A stretch of DNA of 64,000 nucleotides, from NCBI GenBank assembly GCA_965243835.1, contig OZ251578.1:2666001-2730000 (forward strand), written 5' to 3'. The translations under genes were made by a program, and so were the position numbers. This stretch comes from G965202665 sp965243835 (lineage in GTDB: Bacteria; Actinomycetota; Acidimicrobiia; Spongiisociales; Spongiisociaceae). Below the pieces are notes generated by a model. That model saw nothing but the letters and a program-made list of their open reading frames with translations, did not search any database and was not told where the DNA came from. This document shows, one piece after another, positions 27,733 to 37,278 of this stretch; positions within the stretch are counted from its first letter, which is position 1, and each line of letters begins with the position of its first letter.

Positions 27733-28695
27733 GTGGTTCATGGTAACGCTCGGCTAGCGCCGAAGGGACGGTGGGAGATGGTGAAGCGGGTGTTGGTGAA
27801 GAAGGAGGCGGTATCGCGGGTGGCGCGGGATATGGGGGTGTCGCGGGAGACGGTGTACAAGTGGGTGCGCCGCTACGAGCAGGAGGGCTGGTACGGTTTG
27901 CTGGACCGGTCTTCCCGTCCCCATGTTTCCCCTGGGCGGGTCGCTCCGGAGACGGAGCGGGCGGTGGTGGACGCCCGACGGCGGCTGCGGGCAGGGCCTG
28001 CTCGGATAGCGGCCGTTACCGGGGCGGCGGAACGGACGGTTACCCGCATCCTGCGTCGGAACGGGGTTCTGCGCCTGTGGGACTGCGACCCCCTTAGCGG
28101 GGAACCCAAACAGTCCCTCCGCAAGGGTTTGGGGATACGGTATGAACGCCCCTACGCCGGAGACTTGGGGCATATGGACGTCAAGAAGATCGCCGCCATC
28201 CCCCCCGGCGGGGGATGGGCCGTGCACGGGCGGGGAAACGTCGCCCAGCAGGGAGTGGGCTATGTCTTCGTGCACTCCATCGTCGACGACCACACCCGCC
28301 TGGCCTACTCCGAGCCTCTCCCCGACGAGAAGGCCCCCACCGTGGTCGGGTTCCTCACCCGGGCGTTGGAGAACTACCGGCAACACGGCATCCCCCATGT
28401 TCGGGCGATCATGACCGACAACCACCCCGGCTACAAACGCAGCCTCCTGTTCAAAGCGCTCCTCAAACGCCACGGGATCAAACACATAACCATCAAGCCC
28501 TACAACCCCCAACAGAACGGGAAGGTGGAACGCTACCACCAAACCCTGAAACGAGAGTGGGTCAACCAACAGGCCTGGCCCAACGAAGAAACCAGAACCC
28601 AAGCCCTCACCGACTGGCTCCACCACTACCACAACCACCGACCCCACACAAGCCTCGGAGGAAACCCACCAACCAGCAGACTGTCAACAACCTAG
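27733..28695 (+). CDS. IS481-family DDE transposase
   Basis: 320 aa from the GTG at 27733, which has a gggaggagg site 5 bp upstream and gives the family-typical start VVHGNARLAPKGRW. An N-terminal HTH (VSRVARDMGVSRETVYKW, about 29-46) is followed by a second helix-turn-helix and the integrase core. The DDE residues are in GHMDVKK, AIMTDNHPGY and NGKVERYHQTLK. The C-terminus has the usual HHYHNHRPHTSLGG. The stop codon lies inside the right inverted repeat. No frameshift or truncation is present. Confidence 0.95.
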   Translation: MVHGNARLAPKGRWEMVKRVLVKKEAVSRVARDMGVSRETVYKWVRRYEQEGWYGLLDRSSRPHVSPGRVAPETERAVVDARRRLRAGPARIAAVTGAAERTVTRILRRNGVLRLWDCDPLSGEPKQSLRKGLGIRYERPYAGDLGHMDVKKIAAIPPGGGWAVHGRGNVAQQGVGYVFVHSIVDDHTRLAYSEPLPDEKAPTVVGFLTRALENYRQHGIPHVRAIMTDNHPGYKRSLLFKALLKRHGIKHITIKPYNPQQNGKVERYHQTLKREWVNQQAWPNEETRTQALTDWLHHYHNHRPHTSLGGNPPTSRLSTT

Positions 28696-28707
28696 TGGCC
28701 ATCTACA
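28680..28707. repeat. IS481 right inverted repeat
   Basis: Inverted copy of 27,630-27,657 (25 of 28 matching). It contains the last codons of the transposase. Confidence 0.85.
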
Positions 28708-28847
28708 CCTAACCTCCTGCCTTCTCCTGGACCCGCCGATATGAGGTTGCTCCAGCGGTCGGCGATCCTTGTTAGCCGGACCTGCTGGACGCATCCTGTA
28801 GTCGGGTGGACGAGGGATTATCTATGCTTTGATATTCTTATCACTCA

Positions 28848-29552
28848 CTAAGAAACGGTAAAGGAGGGGGTGTCGGGGGATAGGAGGGCGGTGCGCAGGC
28901 GGGCGGCGGGTTGGTGTTCGGCTAGCAGGGCGGTGATATCCGCTACGGCTCGCTCGATGTCGGCGGCGGCGGTTGCGTGGTGGGCTTCCACCGTGAACAG
29001 GGCGGCGACGGTGTCGGGACCGGTGGCGGATGCCGCGCTCTGGCGCCAGCACCAGCGGCGGGCGCTCACTTCCCCCGCCTCGTCGACGAACACCACCTCC
29101 CCCGGGTCCGGGGAGGACGGGCCCGCCCCCAGGCCGGTGAAACTTTCTGAGCCGTCGGCGAACCGCACCGTTAGGGAACCGGCAATGGCCGCCGCGTCCA
29201 GCACGGCTACGGGCAGACGGCGACGAACGGCGACCAGATTGCCCAGGTCGACCAGCAGGTTCAGGGACGGGATTTCCCCCTGCTTGGTCAAACGCCGCAA
29301 CAGGGCCTCGGCCGCATTGCGGTACTGGGTGGGCTTGGTTCCGAAACCGGCGAATACCCGCCGCCAAGCCGCCAACGACGGGACCTCGGCCAAGGCGACG
29401 CCCGCCAACGCGGCCCGGGTTTCCCGTTGCGCGTCCCGGCAGGCCTCCAACAGGGCGGGCGGGGAGGGGCCGTTGCGCAGGCCGTCGGCCCGCACTACCC
29501 CGGCCCGGATGGTCGGAAAACGGGCCAGAACCGCCGGGTGGTAGGAAAACAA
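28848..29552 (-). CDS. B3/B4 tRNA-binding-domain protein
   Basis: 234 aa from a TTG start 5 bp after the upstream stop; the upstream part of the frame is out-of-frame shadow of the PPOX gene. The core RNAAEALLRRLTKQGEIPS, then LLVDLGNLVAVRRRLPVAVLD, is the B3/B4 domain otherwise found in the beta subunit of phenylalanyl-tRNA synthetase. Stand-alone versions are thought to act on mischarged aminoacyl-tRNA or free amino acids, but the role is not settled. It is the last gene of the long minus-strand operon. The TTG start is inferred from homology and spacing. Confidence 0.8.
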   Translation of the reverse strand: MFSYHPAVLARFPTIRAGVVRADGLRNGPSPPALLEACRDAQRETRAALAGVALAEVPSLAAWRRVFAGFGTKPTQYRNAAEALLRRLTKQGEIPSLNLLVDLGNLVAVRRRLPVAVLDAAAIAGSLTVRFADGSESFTGLGAGPSSPDPGEVVFVDEAGEVSARRWCWRQSAASATGPDTVAALFTVEAHHATAAADIERAVADITALLAEHQPAARLRTALLSPDTPSFTVS

Positions 29553-29557
29553 ATGAC

Positions 29558-29953
29558 CTAGCCGGGCGGGAAGGTGAACACCCGCACCGGGGCGATTTTG
29601 ACTATCACCCGCTCGGACACGATCGGGTTCGGATAATCGTCCACCCCCAAATACTTGCGGGCCAAGGCGTCGATGTGGGCGCGGGCCTCCGGGCCGGTTA
29701 CCGTGTCCGCTACCCGCCCCCGCACTTCGGCGTAGTTCCACGGGTTGTCCCGGTCCACGATCAAAACCGTCGCCGCCGGATTGGCTTGCAGGTTGCGGAA
29801 CTTGCGGCGGTGGGTCTCGGTGTTGATCAGGATGTGCTCCCCATCGGAGTCCACCCACATCAAATGCACCTGCGGCGTCCCGTCCGGCAACAGGGTGGCC
29901 AGCGAAGCGAAGTTGGGGCCGGAGGCCAGTCCCCGGGTCTTGTCATCCAGCAT
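29558..29953 (-). CDS. PPOX-class F420/flavin-dependent oxidoreductase
   Basis: 131 aa with the split-barrel fold typical of the actinobacterial F420-dependent PPOX group. Visible segments are FASLATLLPDGTPQVHLMWV (strands 1-2), HILINTETHRRKFRNLQANP, and ATVLIVDRDNPWNYAEVRGR. Members use F420H2 or FMN to reduce varied small molecules, or bind heme breakdown products; the substrate here is unknown. The 5' end overlaps the acyl-CoA synthetase stop by 11 bp, so translation is coupled. Confidence 0.88.
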   Translation of the reverse strand: MLDDKTRGLASGPNFASLATLLPDGTPQVHLMWVDSDGEHILINTETHRRKFRNLQANPAATVLIVDRDNPWNYAEVRGRVADTVTGPEARAHIDALARKYLGVDDYPNPIVSERVIVKIAPVRVFTFPPG

Positions 29954-31595
29954 CGGATTCTCCTTTCTCCCGCTCGGCGGCGGCTAACAGTTTGCGGTTT
30001 ATCTTACCGGTGGAAGTCTTGGGGAGCTCCTCCGCGTACTCCACCAGGCGGGGATATTTATAGGCGGCCAGTTGCGTCTTGACATGCTGTTGCAACTCGG
30101 CGGTCAACCCGGGGCTCCCCTGAAAACCCTCGGCCGGGACCACCATCGCCTTCACCACCTGCCCCCGCAACCGGTCGGGGGCGGGAATGGCGGCCACTTC
30201 CGCCACCGCCGGATGGCGCACCAGGCACTCCTCCACCTCGGCCGGGCCGATGCGGTATCCGGCGCTGGAAATCATGTCATCGTCCCTCCCCAGAAAACGG
30301 AGGTAGCCGTCCCCGTCCCGCACCGCCTGATCCCCGGTCATAATCCAGCCGTGTCGCAGGCGGTCGGCGGTAGCCTGCGGGCGGCCCCAGTATTCCAGCA
30401 TCCCGGTGGGATCGCCGGGGCGCACCCCGATTTCCCCGATCTCCCCGTCGGCGGCGACCGACCCGTCCTCGTTCAACACGGCCACCGTCCGCCCCGGATA
30501 GGGCGGGCCCATCCACCCCGGACGCCCCGGCCACAAGGCCGAACATCCCCCCGCCAGATGGTTCACCTCGGTCAAGCCGTAGAACTCGTTGATAACCGCC
30601 CCCAACTCCCGTTCGCTCCACCGGTGCAACTCGTCGGCCACCGACTCGCCCCCGGAGGCGATGACCCGCACATCCAGGTCGTAGGAAGCGGCCGGGCGGG
30701 GAACCTGGGCCATCACTTTCAAAGCGGTGGGGGTCAGAAAAGCGTGGGTGACCCCGTAGCGGGCCATCACCGTAAACGACCGCTCCCCCAAAAACCGGTG
30801 CTCGTCGGCGACCACCGGATGGCCGAGATGCAAAGCGGGCAGCAGAATGTCCAGGAGCCCCCCCACCCAGGCCCAGTCGGAGGGGGTGTAAAACACGGTG
30901 GAGGAGTCGAACTCTATGTTGAAAAAGAGTTTGAACGTCAGCAGATAGCCTTCCAGGATGCGGTGGGCGTGCAAAGCCCCTTTGGGATGGCCGGTGCTGC
31001 CGGAGGTGTACAGCAACAGGGCCGGGTCTTCGGCGGCGGCGTCCGCCGGGGAGAAAACGGGCGGGAAGCGGTCCGCCTCCCCCAGGCCGACTTCGCCCTC
31101 CCCCGGCCGGCCGCTGATCACCGCCGTAGCCAGGTCGGGCAGGTCGTCCCGGATGGAACGGATGGGGCCGGCGAACCGCTCGTCCGCTACGATCAACCCC
31201 GCCCCCGAATCGGACAGGATGTGGCGGTAGGTGTCGGGCCCGTACAGGCTGGACATGGGCAGGGCCACCGCCCCCAGCGAATACACAGCCAGGTGCAGGG
31301 CGGCCAGCTCCGCCCCCTGCGGCATAACCAGCGCCACCCGGTCCCCCCGCCCCGCGCCCAGGGAGGCCAGAAAGTTGGCGTAGCGCTTGGCCAGCCGGAT
31401 CAGCGCCCAATAGGACCACGTCTCCCGCCCCCCGTCGGCCTTCTCCACGTAGAGGGCGACCCGGCGGCGGTCGTTCTCCCAGCGGTCGAAGATTTCGGCC
31501 GCCATGTTCATCCGCTCCGGAATGTCCCAGGCGAACCCGTCCGTTATTTCCCGGTAACCGCCGAAACCCAAAAGGTCGCATTCATCCACCCGCAT
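29943..31595 (-). CDS. AMP-dependent acyl-CoA synthetase
   Basis: ANL-superfamily ligase, 550 aa, that activates a carboxylic acid with ATP and transfers it to CoA. The P-loop is LLYTSGSTGHPKGALHAH (about 217-234). The A5 region is INEFYGLTE, A8 is GYRIGPAEVEE and the catalytic lysine is in KTSTGKINRK near the C-terminus. It most resembles acetyl/medium-chain acyl-CoA synthetases, which is inference. It overlaps the MFS transporter stop by 14 bp and the PPOX start by 11 bp. In the operon it could activate an acid product of the pathway for the thiolase. Confidence 0.92.
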   Translation of the reverse strand: MRVDECDLLGFGGYREITDGFAWDIPERMNMAAEIFDRWENDRRRVALYVEKADGGRETWSYWALIRLAKRYANFLASLGAGRGDRVALVMPQGAELAALHLAVYSLGAVALPMSSLYGPDTYRHILSDSGAGLIVADERFAGPIRSIRDDLPDLATAVISGRPGEGEVGLGEADRFPPVFSPADAAAEDPALLLYTSGSTGHPKGALHAHRILEGYLLTFKLFFNIEFDSSTVFYTPSDWAWVGGLLDILLPALHLGHPVVADEHRFLGERSFTVMARYGVTHAFLTPTALKVMAQVPRPAASYDLDVRVIASGGESVADELHRWSERELGAVINEFYGLTEVNHLAGGCSALWPGRPGWMGPPYPGRTVAVLNEDGSVAADGEIGEIGVRPGDPTGMLEYWGRPQATADRLRHGWIMTGDQAVRDGDGYLRFLGRDDDMISSAGYRIGPAEVEECLVRHPAVAEVAAIPAPDRLRGQVVKAMVVPAEGFQGSPGLTAELQQHVKTQLAAYKYPRLVEYAEELPKTSTGKINRKLLAAAEREKGESDAG

Positions 31596-32775
31596 TATCA
31601 GATCCTCCTTTCCGGATCGCCCGCACGTACCATCCCCCCGTCCACAAGGCCCCGGCCGCGGCGCAGGCCGCCAGGAACAGGAAAGCCGAACTCCACGATC
31701 CCCGCCCCGCCAAACCTCCGATTACGGGGGCCGCCGCCCCGCCTCCCAGGTTGAAGGCCAACACGAAAATACCCGCGGTGAATGCGGCCTGATCCGCATC
31801 CAGGAGGCGGGGGAACAACCCCAGGACCACCGAGGAAGCCGCCCCCACCAAGGCGGTGGCGGCCGCCATCGCCAAAAACCCGGCCCCCAAACCCGAGGCC
31901 CCGGCCACCGCCGCCAGCGCGGCCGCGGCCGCGGCCAGCAGGGCCCCGCCCCGGAGGGCCGACCGGGGGCCCTCCCCCCGCCGGAACCAGCGACCGGCCA
32001 ACGCGATGACGACGAGGGCCGCGCCCGGCAGCAGGGCCGAGAAGAAACCGGCCCGGGACTCGGACAGGCCGTGCGCCGCCGCAAAATAGGCGGGGGTCCA
32101 CACCACCAGGGCCACGAAGGCGGCCCCGATGGCGGCCGCCGGGAGCAACAGCGGGGCCGCCCGACGCACCCCCGCCCAGGTTGCGCCGGCCGCGGCCGGG
32201 GTCGGGGGGGAAACCGGGTCCCGCACCGTCGCCCACCACAACGCCCCCAAGGGGATCAGCACCGCGGCCGCGGCCAGGAACGCCATCCGCGGCCCGGCCC
32301 GCTCCGCGATCAGCCCGCCCAGGGCCAAGGCGAGAGCGGTGCCGGCCACGAAACAGGAACCGAAGGAGGCGATGACCCGGTCGGCCCGCTCCGGGGGGAT
32401 CCAGCGTCGCAAAGCTCCCAAGAGCGGCGTCCATCCCATGGCCTGGAACACCCCGTTGACGGACCAGGCCGCAAGGGCGGAGGCGAAGGAGGCGGAGTAG
32501 GCGAACCAGACGTTGGCCAAGCCGCTGCCCGCCAGACCCAACCCGACCAGCCAGCGGGTTCCCGTCCGGTCCGCCAACTTGCCGACCGGGGCCACCGACA
32601 GGGAATACGTCCAGAAAAAACCGGTTGCCATCACTCCGATCTGGGCGGGGGTGAAACCCGGCTCCGACTCCAAGCCGGGCACCGCCGCCGAAAAGTTGAC
32701 CCGGCCCAGGTAGTAAAGGGCGTAGACCGACCATCCGGCCGCCGCCAAGCCCCACCGGGCGTCGTTCCCGGTCAA
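31582..32775 (-). CDS. Major facilitator superfamily transporter
   Basis: 397 aa with about twelve hydrophobic helices. The N-terminal YALYYLGRVNFSAAVPGLE resembles the first helix of the organophosphate/anion symporter group (GlpT/UhpT-like and ExuT-like). The loop 2-3 motif is ADRTGTRWL (GxLaDrxGrr-type). It would move a small organic anion or sugar acid across the cytoplasmic membrane. It starts 3 bp after the ABC ATPase stop. It offers a second uptake or export route in the same operon. Confidence 0.88.
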   Translation of the reverse strand: MTGNDARWGLAAAGWSVYALYYLGRVNFSAAVPGLESEPGFTPAQIGVMATGFFWTYSLSVAPVGKLADRTGTRWLVGLGLAGSGLANVWFAYSASFASALAAWSVNGVFQAMGWTPLLGALRRWIPPERADRVIASFGSCFVAGTALALALGGLIAERAGPRMAFLAAAAVLIPLGALWWATVRDPVSPPTPAAAGATWAGVRRAAPLLLPAAAIGAAFVALVVWTPAYFAAAHGLSESRAGFFSALLPGAALVVIALAGRWFRRGEGPRSALRGGALLAAAAAALAAVAGASGLGAGFLAMAAATALVGAASSVVLGLFPRLLDADQAAFTAGIFVLAFNLGGGAAAPVIGGLAGRGSWSSAFLFLAACAAAGALWTGGWYVRAIRKGGSDNAGG

Positions 32776-32778
32776 AGG

Positions 32779-33867
32779 TCAAGCGGGCGGCGGGTCGGAG
32801 TCGGCCCCGTCCGGGTCGGGGGTTCCGTTGGGGCCCAGCACCCAGATTTTGTCCGGGTCGAAGCGCACCATCACCTCGTCCCCGTCCGAGAAGTCCTTGA
32901 CCCGCCCCGGCTCGGTCACCGCCTCCACCTCGTAGTCCCCCAGGGAAATGCGGAAACGGGAGAACCGGCCCACGTAAACATGGGAGCGGATCACCCCCCG
33001 GGCCGAGTTGTAGCCGTGCCCGTCCAACTCCACCGATTCTGGACGGATGCTGAGCACCGCCGGGCCGTCCCCGGCCACCCCGTGCGGGGCGTTGAAAGTT
33101 CCCACTTCGGTGGCGATTTCGTCGCCGCTTTTCACCCCGGGCAGAAAGTTGGCGCCGCCGAAGAACTGGGCGATTTCCACGCTCAGGGGGGTTTCGTAGA
33201 AGGCATCGGGGGAATCGAACTGCTGCAGGCGGCCTTCGAAGAGGAGGGCGATCCGGTCGGCTAACACCACCGCCTCCTCCTGGTCGTGGGTGACGAACAC
33301 GGTGGTGATCCCCATCTCGGTCTGGATGCCCCGGATCAGGTCCCGCATTTCGTCCCGCAGGTGGGCGTCCAGGTTGCTGAGCGGCTCGTCCAACAAGAGC
33401 ACGTTGGGCTGGATGATCAGGGCCCGGGCCAGGGCGATGCGCTGTTGCTGGCCGCCGGACAACTGGCTGGGTTTGCGGCCTTCGAAACCGGGCAGTTGCA
33501 CCAGGTCCAGCATGTCCCCCACCCGTTGCCGGATTTCCCGCCGGGGCACCCCCCGCATTTTCAAGCCGAACCCGATGTTGTCGGCGATGCTCATATAGGG
33601 GAACAGCAGGTAGTTCTGGAAGACCATCACCGCCCCCCGTTCCTCGGGGGCGATGCCGATGATGGACTCCCCGTCGAACAGGATGTCCCCGGAGGTGGGG
33701 CGCAACAAGCCGGCGATCATTTTCATAGTGGTGGTCTTCCCGCACCCGGACGGCCCCAGCAGGGCGGTCAGTTTGCCGGATTCGATGTCCAAGTCGAACC
33801 GGTCCACGGCCGGGTCGGACTTCTCGTCGAAAATTTTGGTCAGTTGGTCAAGGCGTACCTGGGTCAT
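32779..33867 (-). CDS. ABC transporter ATP-binding protein (PotA/YnjD-like)
   Basis: 362 aa from the ATG at 33867. Walker A is GPSGCGKTTT, the Q-loop lies in VMVFQNYLLFPYM, the signature is LSGGQQQR, Walker B is VLLLDEPLSNLD and the switch His is in VFVTHDQEE. A C-terminal TOBE-like domain (from about residue 240; SIRPESVELDG) follows, as in MalK/PotA-type ATPases. The start overlaps the permease stop as ATGA. It powers the two permeases encoded upstream. Confidence 0.95.
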   Translation of the reverse strand: MTQVRLDQLTKIFDEKSDPAVDRFDLDIESGKLTALLGPSGCGKTTTMKMIAGLLRPTSGDILFDGESIIGIAPEERGAVMVFQNYLLFPYMSIADNIGFGLKMRGVPRREIRQRVGDMLDLVQLPGFEGRKPSQLSGGQQQRIALARALIIQPNVLLLDEPLSNLDAHLRDEMRDLIRGIQTEMGITTVFVTHDQEEAVVLADRIALLFEGRLQQFDSPDAFYETPLSVEIAQFFGGANFLPGVKSGDEIATEVGTFNAPHGVAGDGPAVLSIRPESVELDGHGYNSARGVIRSHVYVGRFSRFRISLGDYEVEAVTEPGRVKDFSDGDEVMVRFDPDKIWVLGPNGTPDPDGADSDPPPA

Positions 33868-34724
33868 ATGTTTCCGATCCCTCCTACGGCGGCGTTGTCG
33901 CCGGACAGATAACGGGAGCTGAGCAACAGCACCAGCACCGCGGGCAGAATGAACACCACGCTCAACGCGCCGGCGATGGCCGGGTCGGAGCGGACGAAAC
34001 TGAACAGGAGCAGGGGCAGGGTTTGGATGCGACCGCCGCCGATGAGCAGGGTCAGCACGTACTGGCTCCAAGAGATGATGAAGGCGAACAGGGCCCCCAC
34101 CACCACTCCGGGGAAAATAGCGGGCAAGGTTACGTACCACTGGGTTTTCAAGCGGCCGGCCCCCAGGGAGCGGGCCTGCAGTTCAAAGTCGGTGTCGTAG
34201 TTGGCGAACACCCCCGACATCACCAGCGTCATATAGGGCAGGGTGGGCACCAGATGCACCAGTATCACCCCCAGCAGGTTGTTGGACAGGCCGGCCCGGA
34301 TGAACAGGACGTGAATGCCCAGCACCACCGCCAAACCGGGGACGATGATGGGGGCCAGGATCATCCATTCCACGATCCGCTTGCCCCGGAACTCGTACAA
34401 GCCCAAGGCACGGCCCGCCGGCACCCCGAACAGGATGGACAGCAGGGTGACCACCAGGGCGATGAGGGCGGTGTTCCAGGCCACCCCCACCACGTCGTTG
34501 TTGGGGTTGAGCACCTCCGCCCACGCCCGGCCGCTGTACTCGGTGGGGAGGATGGCCGGGTAGAACCAACGGAAACTGATGGACCAGATGAACAGGGGCA
34601 CGATGGGGGCCACCAGAAACGCCAACAGGCCGGTGATGCCCACCCAGCGCCCGGTCACCCGCCACGCCGCCCGGCGGGGGGCGGGCGCGTCCATAGTGGT
34701 GGTGGTGCTGGTACTCACGTTCAA
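33864..34724 (-). CDS. ABC transporter permease (second)
   Basis: 286 aa and about six membrane helices. The EAA-type loop is ARSLGAGRLKTQWYVTLP (about 188-205), the contact site for the ATPase. The N-terminus before the first helix is Thr-rich (STSTTTTMDAP) and probably disordered. It overlaps both neighbours by 4 bp (ATGA). With the first permease it forms a heterodimeric PotBC/YnjC-like channel. Confidence 0.93.
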   Translation of the reverse strand: MNVSTSTTTTMDAPAPRRAAWRVTGRWVGITGLLAFLVAPIVPLFIWSISFRWFYPAILPTEYSGRAWAEVLNPNNDVVGVAWNTALIALVVTLLSILFGVPAGRALGLYEFRGKRIVEWMILAPIIVPGLAVVLGIHVLFIRAGLSNNLLGVILVHLVPTLPYMTLVMSGVFANYDTDFELQARSLGAGRLKTQWYVTLPAIFPGVVVGALFAFIISWSQYVLTLLIGGGRIQTLPLLLFSFVRSDPAIAGALSVVFILPAVLVLLLSSRYLSGDNAAVGGIGNI

Positions 34725-35635
34725 CTCCTGATGTAGCGGCGGGACAACTTCATATAGGCGAAGATCATCAGCGAGCTCATAAAGGCGATCACCATGGCCA
34801 TGGCCATGGCCTGCGGACGGGCGGCCAGGTCCACGTCGGTGTAGGACTCAAAGGCCAGCACCGGCAGGGCTTTGGGGAAAGTGGCCCCCAACAGCCACGG
34901 AATTTCGAAGGCCCCGAAGGTGAAGGCGAATACGATCACCGAGGCGGAAACCACCCCCGGCATTATCAGGGGCAGGGTTACGTGCCGGAAGGCCTGCCAG
35001 CGGTTGGCTCCCAGGGAGCGGGCCACCGACTCGTAGTCTTCCCCCACCGACAGCAAAATAGCCAGCACGATCACCCCGATGAACGGAATTTCCTTCCACA
35101 CGTACTGGATGATGATCCCGATCGCCCACGGGTCGAACACCATGGCCGGGAACTCGGAGGGGGCGTCGATCAGGCCCGCCCCGGTGACCAGGCGGGACAT
35201 CAATCCGCTCCCGGAAAACAGGTACAGCACCCCCACCGCCCCCACCAGATGGGGGATGGTCAGGTTGAGGGAGAACATAAAGTGCACGAAGCGTTTTCCC
35301 CGGAAAGCGGGGCGCAACAACATGGCGGCGGCGATGGCCAGAATGCTGGCGATGAAGGTGGACGTGAAGGCGATGTGAAAAGTGAGAATGAAACTGCGAA
35401 TGAAGCCGTTGTCGGTGAAGATGGCGACGTAGGCGTCCAGATTGAAATCGTTCAGTCCGATGAGCGGGAAATAGCCCAGACTGCGTAGAAAACCGCTTAC
35501 CAGGCCCCCCATGAACAGGAGAAGGATCAGGGCCATGGCGGGGGTCAGCAACAAGGCGATGTTGAGCCGCCGCGCCCCTTTTTCGGACAGGCGGGGGAGG
35601 CCCGTCCGAGAGGTTTTGAGAAGTTTGGAAGTCAT
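34721..35635 (-). CDS. ABC transporter permease (first)
   Basis: 304 aa, about six membrane helices. The EAA loop is ARSLGANRWQAFRHVTLP. The N-terminal 25 residues are basic and cytoplasmic. It starts 67 bp after the binding-protein stop, separated by a strong hairpin. It is the first permease of the YnjBCD/PotABCD-like system. Confidence 0.92.
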   Translation of the reverse strand: MTSKLLKTSRTGLPRLSEKGARRLNIALLLTPAMALILLLFMGGLVSGFLRSLGYFPLIGLNDFNLDAYVAIFTDNGFIRSFILTFHIAFTSTFIASILAIAAAMLLRPAFRGKRFVHFMFSLNLTIPHLVGAVGVLYLFSGSGLMSRLVTGAGLIDAPSEFPAMVFDPWAIGIIIQYVWKEIPFIGVIVLAILLSVGEDYESVARSLGANRWQAFRHVTLPLIMPGVVSASVIVFAFTFGAFEIPWLLGATFPKALPVLAFESYTDVDLAARPQAMAMAMVIAFMSSLMIFAYMKLSRRYIRS

Positions 35636-35661
35636 AGAAACAAGCCGATGGGCGGGCCGGG

Positions 35662-35687
35662 CGGCGCGGCCCCGGAGGGCCGCGCCG
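35662..35687 (-). promoter_or_regulatory. Strong GC hairpin between binding-protein and permease genes
   Basis: Perfect 11-bp stem (cggcgcggccc with gggccgcgccg, loop of 4) in the 67-bp gap. No T-run follows, so it is more likely an mRNA-stabilising or partial attenuation hairpin. Such hairpins often let the binding protein be made in excess over the membrane subunits. Confidence 0.5.
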
Positions 35688-35702
35688 CAGGCCGATTGCG
35701 GT

Positions 35703-37124
35703 TTATTGCTCGGCTACGTTGGCTACCCAGCCTTCCTCGATCTTGGGAACCCAGTCGCCCTGCAACTCGGGCAGGCCGACGATGTCGGCCGGGTCCACCA
35801 CCGACGGATGACGGGGAACGTCCGCGAACGTGGACTGGCTGTCCGCGTTCAGCACGTTGATCTGGCCCCACACGTCCGGGTAGGCCTTCTCCAACTGGGC
35901 GGGAACGCTCAGCAACAGGTCCGCCACCACCAAGGTGGCCGCCTTGTTGGGGGAGTTGTAGGGGATGGCCACGAAGTTGGTGTTGCCGATCTGCCCGCTG
36001 CTCAACCCGTAGGTGCGGGTGGTGTCCGGGAACGTGCCGTTGTCCACTTTGGAACCGGCGGAAGCCGGGCCGTAAGCCAGGAAGTGGGTCACTTCCGAGT
36101 TGGAATACAGCGACTCCAAAGCGGGCTGATCAGTCGGATAGGTGGCGCCGCCCCGCCACAAGCACGGCTCCAGCTCGTTCAGACGATCCCAAGTAGCCGG
36201 GGCCACTTGATCGAATAAAGCCTGATCGAAGGGAATGCCGACCATATCCGAATAACCGCCGGGCAGGATGTCGTTGGCCACGTCGTAGAACACGTGACGC
36301 ACGAACACGCTGCCGGTGAAGTCCGGCGGGGCCGGGTAGGTGAACGTCTCCGGGTTGGCGCAGGCCGCTTCCAACAGGGCGTCCATATCAGCCGGCGGCT
36401 CCGGCACCAAGGCGCTGTTGTAGAACACGGCCGACTGGGCCAGGTTCCACGGCACCTCGCACTCATCCACCGGAGTACCGAAGTCGAAAGCGATGTGCCC
36501 CGCCTCCTGATCCACGTTCTGCATGCTGGGCATAATGTCCCAGTAACCGCAGAAGAGCAGACCCGCCTGCTTCATCGTCTTGAAGTTCTCCCCATTGATC
36601 CAGATCAGGTCGATGGAACCGGAAGTGAACTCACCGGCTTCGGTCTCGCTGAGCACCGTGTCCACCGCGTTCACCGTGTCGGTGATCCGCACCTGGTTCA
36701 GGTCGATGTTGTACCTCTCCATGGCCTGTTCGGCCACCCAGTCGTTGACGTAGGCGTTGATGACCGCGCTGCCGCCCCACATAAACCAGTTGACCCGGCT
36801 GCCGTCGGCGGCGGCCACTATCTGCTCCCAGGTCATTCCGCCGATTTCGGAGTCGTCCAGATCCAGCAGTCCGGCGCCGGTGGGACCCATCGGGGCTTCG
36901 GTAGTGGCGGGGACCTCCACCTCCACGACGGAGGTGACCACGACGGTATCACCGGGAACGGTGACCTCGACGGTCTCCCGTTCGGTCACCACCTCGGTAA
37001 CGACCACCGTCTCGCCCGGCACCGTGACCTCCACAGTCTCGGTCACGGTGGTAGTGCACGCCGCCGCCGCCAAGGCGAGGACGAAGACCAGCACCGCGGC
37101 CCTTAGCAATTTTCCGTTTCTCAT
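35703..37124 (-). CDS. ABC transporter substrate-binding lipoprotein (YnjB-like)
   Basis: 473 aa from the ATG at 37124, chosen for its aaggagga site and the immediate lipoprotein signal. The lipobox is LAAAAC with Cys23. A Val/Thr/Glu repeat linker (TVEVTVPG appears twice, about 29-70) would tether it to the membrane. The binding domain has WFMWGGSAVINAYVNDWV and IDLIWINGENFKTMKQAGL, segments I associate by recall with E. coli YnjB, a periplasmic protein of unknown substrate. It begins a sub-cluster 154 bp after the KARI-like gene. That gap also holds an orphan Shine-Dalgarno-like aaaaggagg. Confidence 0.88.
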   Translation of the reverse strand: MRNGKLLRAAVLVFVLALAAAACTTTVTETVEVTVPGETVVVTEVVTERETVEVTVPGDTVVVTSVVEVEVPATTEAPMGPTGAGLLDLDDSEIGGMTWEQIVAAADGSRVNWFMWGGSAVINAYVNDWVAEQAMERYNIDLNQVRITDTVNAVDTVLSETEAGEFTSGSIDLIWINGENFKTMKQAGLLFCGYWDIMPSMQNVDQEAGHIAFDFGTPVDECEVPWNLAQSAVFYNSALVPEPPADMDALLEAACANPETFTYPAPPDFTGSVFVRHVFYDVANDILPGGYSDMVGIPFDQALFDQVAPATWDRLNELEPCLWRGGATYPTDQPALESLYSNSEVTHFLAYGPASAGSKVDNGTFPDTTRTYGLSSGQIGNTNFVAIPYNSPNKAATLVVADLLLSVPAQLEKAYPDVWGQINVLNADSQSTFADVPRHPSVVDPADIVGLPELQGDWVPKIEEGWVANVAEQ

Positions 37125-37278
37125 TTTTGATTCCTCCTTCAAGTTCGCCGGTTGAAAGCGGCCGGCCTCCGGGAAAACCTTTCTCATACTATCCCCGCTT
37201 AAAGGCCGCCGTCCTGTTTAATATGATATTTTCTTTCCTCCTTTTTTCCAGTCGCTTGTAACAGGTTGTCGTCTTGTT

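Larger units (their letters stand above)
27630..28707 (+). mobile_element. IS481-family insertion sequence
   Basis: A 1,078-bp element bounded by 28-bp imperfect inverted repeats, with one complete transposase inside. It sits between the Calx-beta locus and the end of the long minus-strand operon. The outside sequences are CCTAAAC on the left and CCTAACC on the right, a possible imperfect target duplication. The element is intact, so it could be active. Confidence 0.9.

Noticed and set aside
27623..28714. A perfect target-site duplication for the IS481 element
   Set aside because: The flanks CCTAAAC and CCTAACC agree only in part, so I report them as possible but not as a confirmed duplication.
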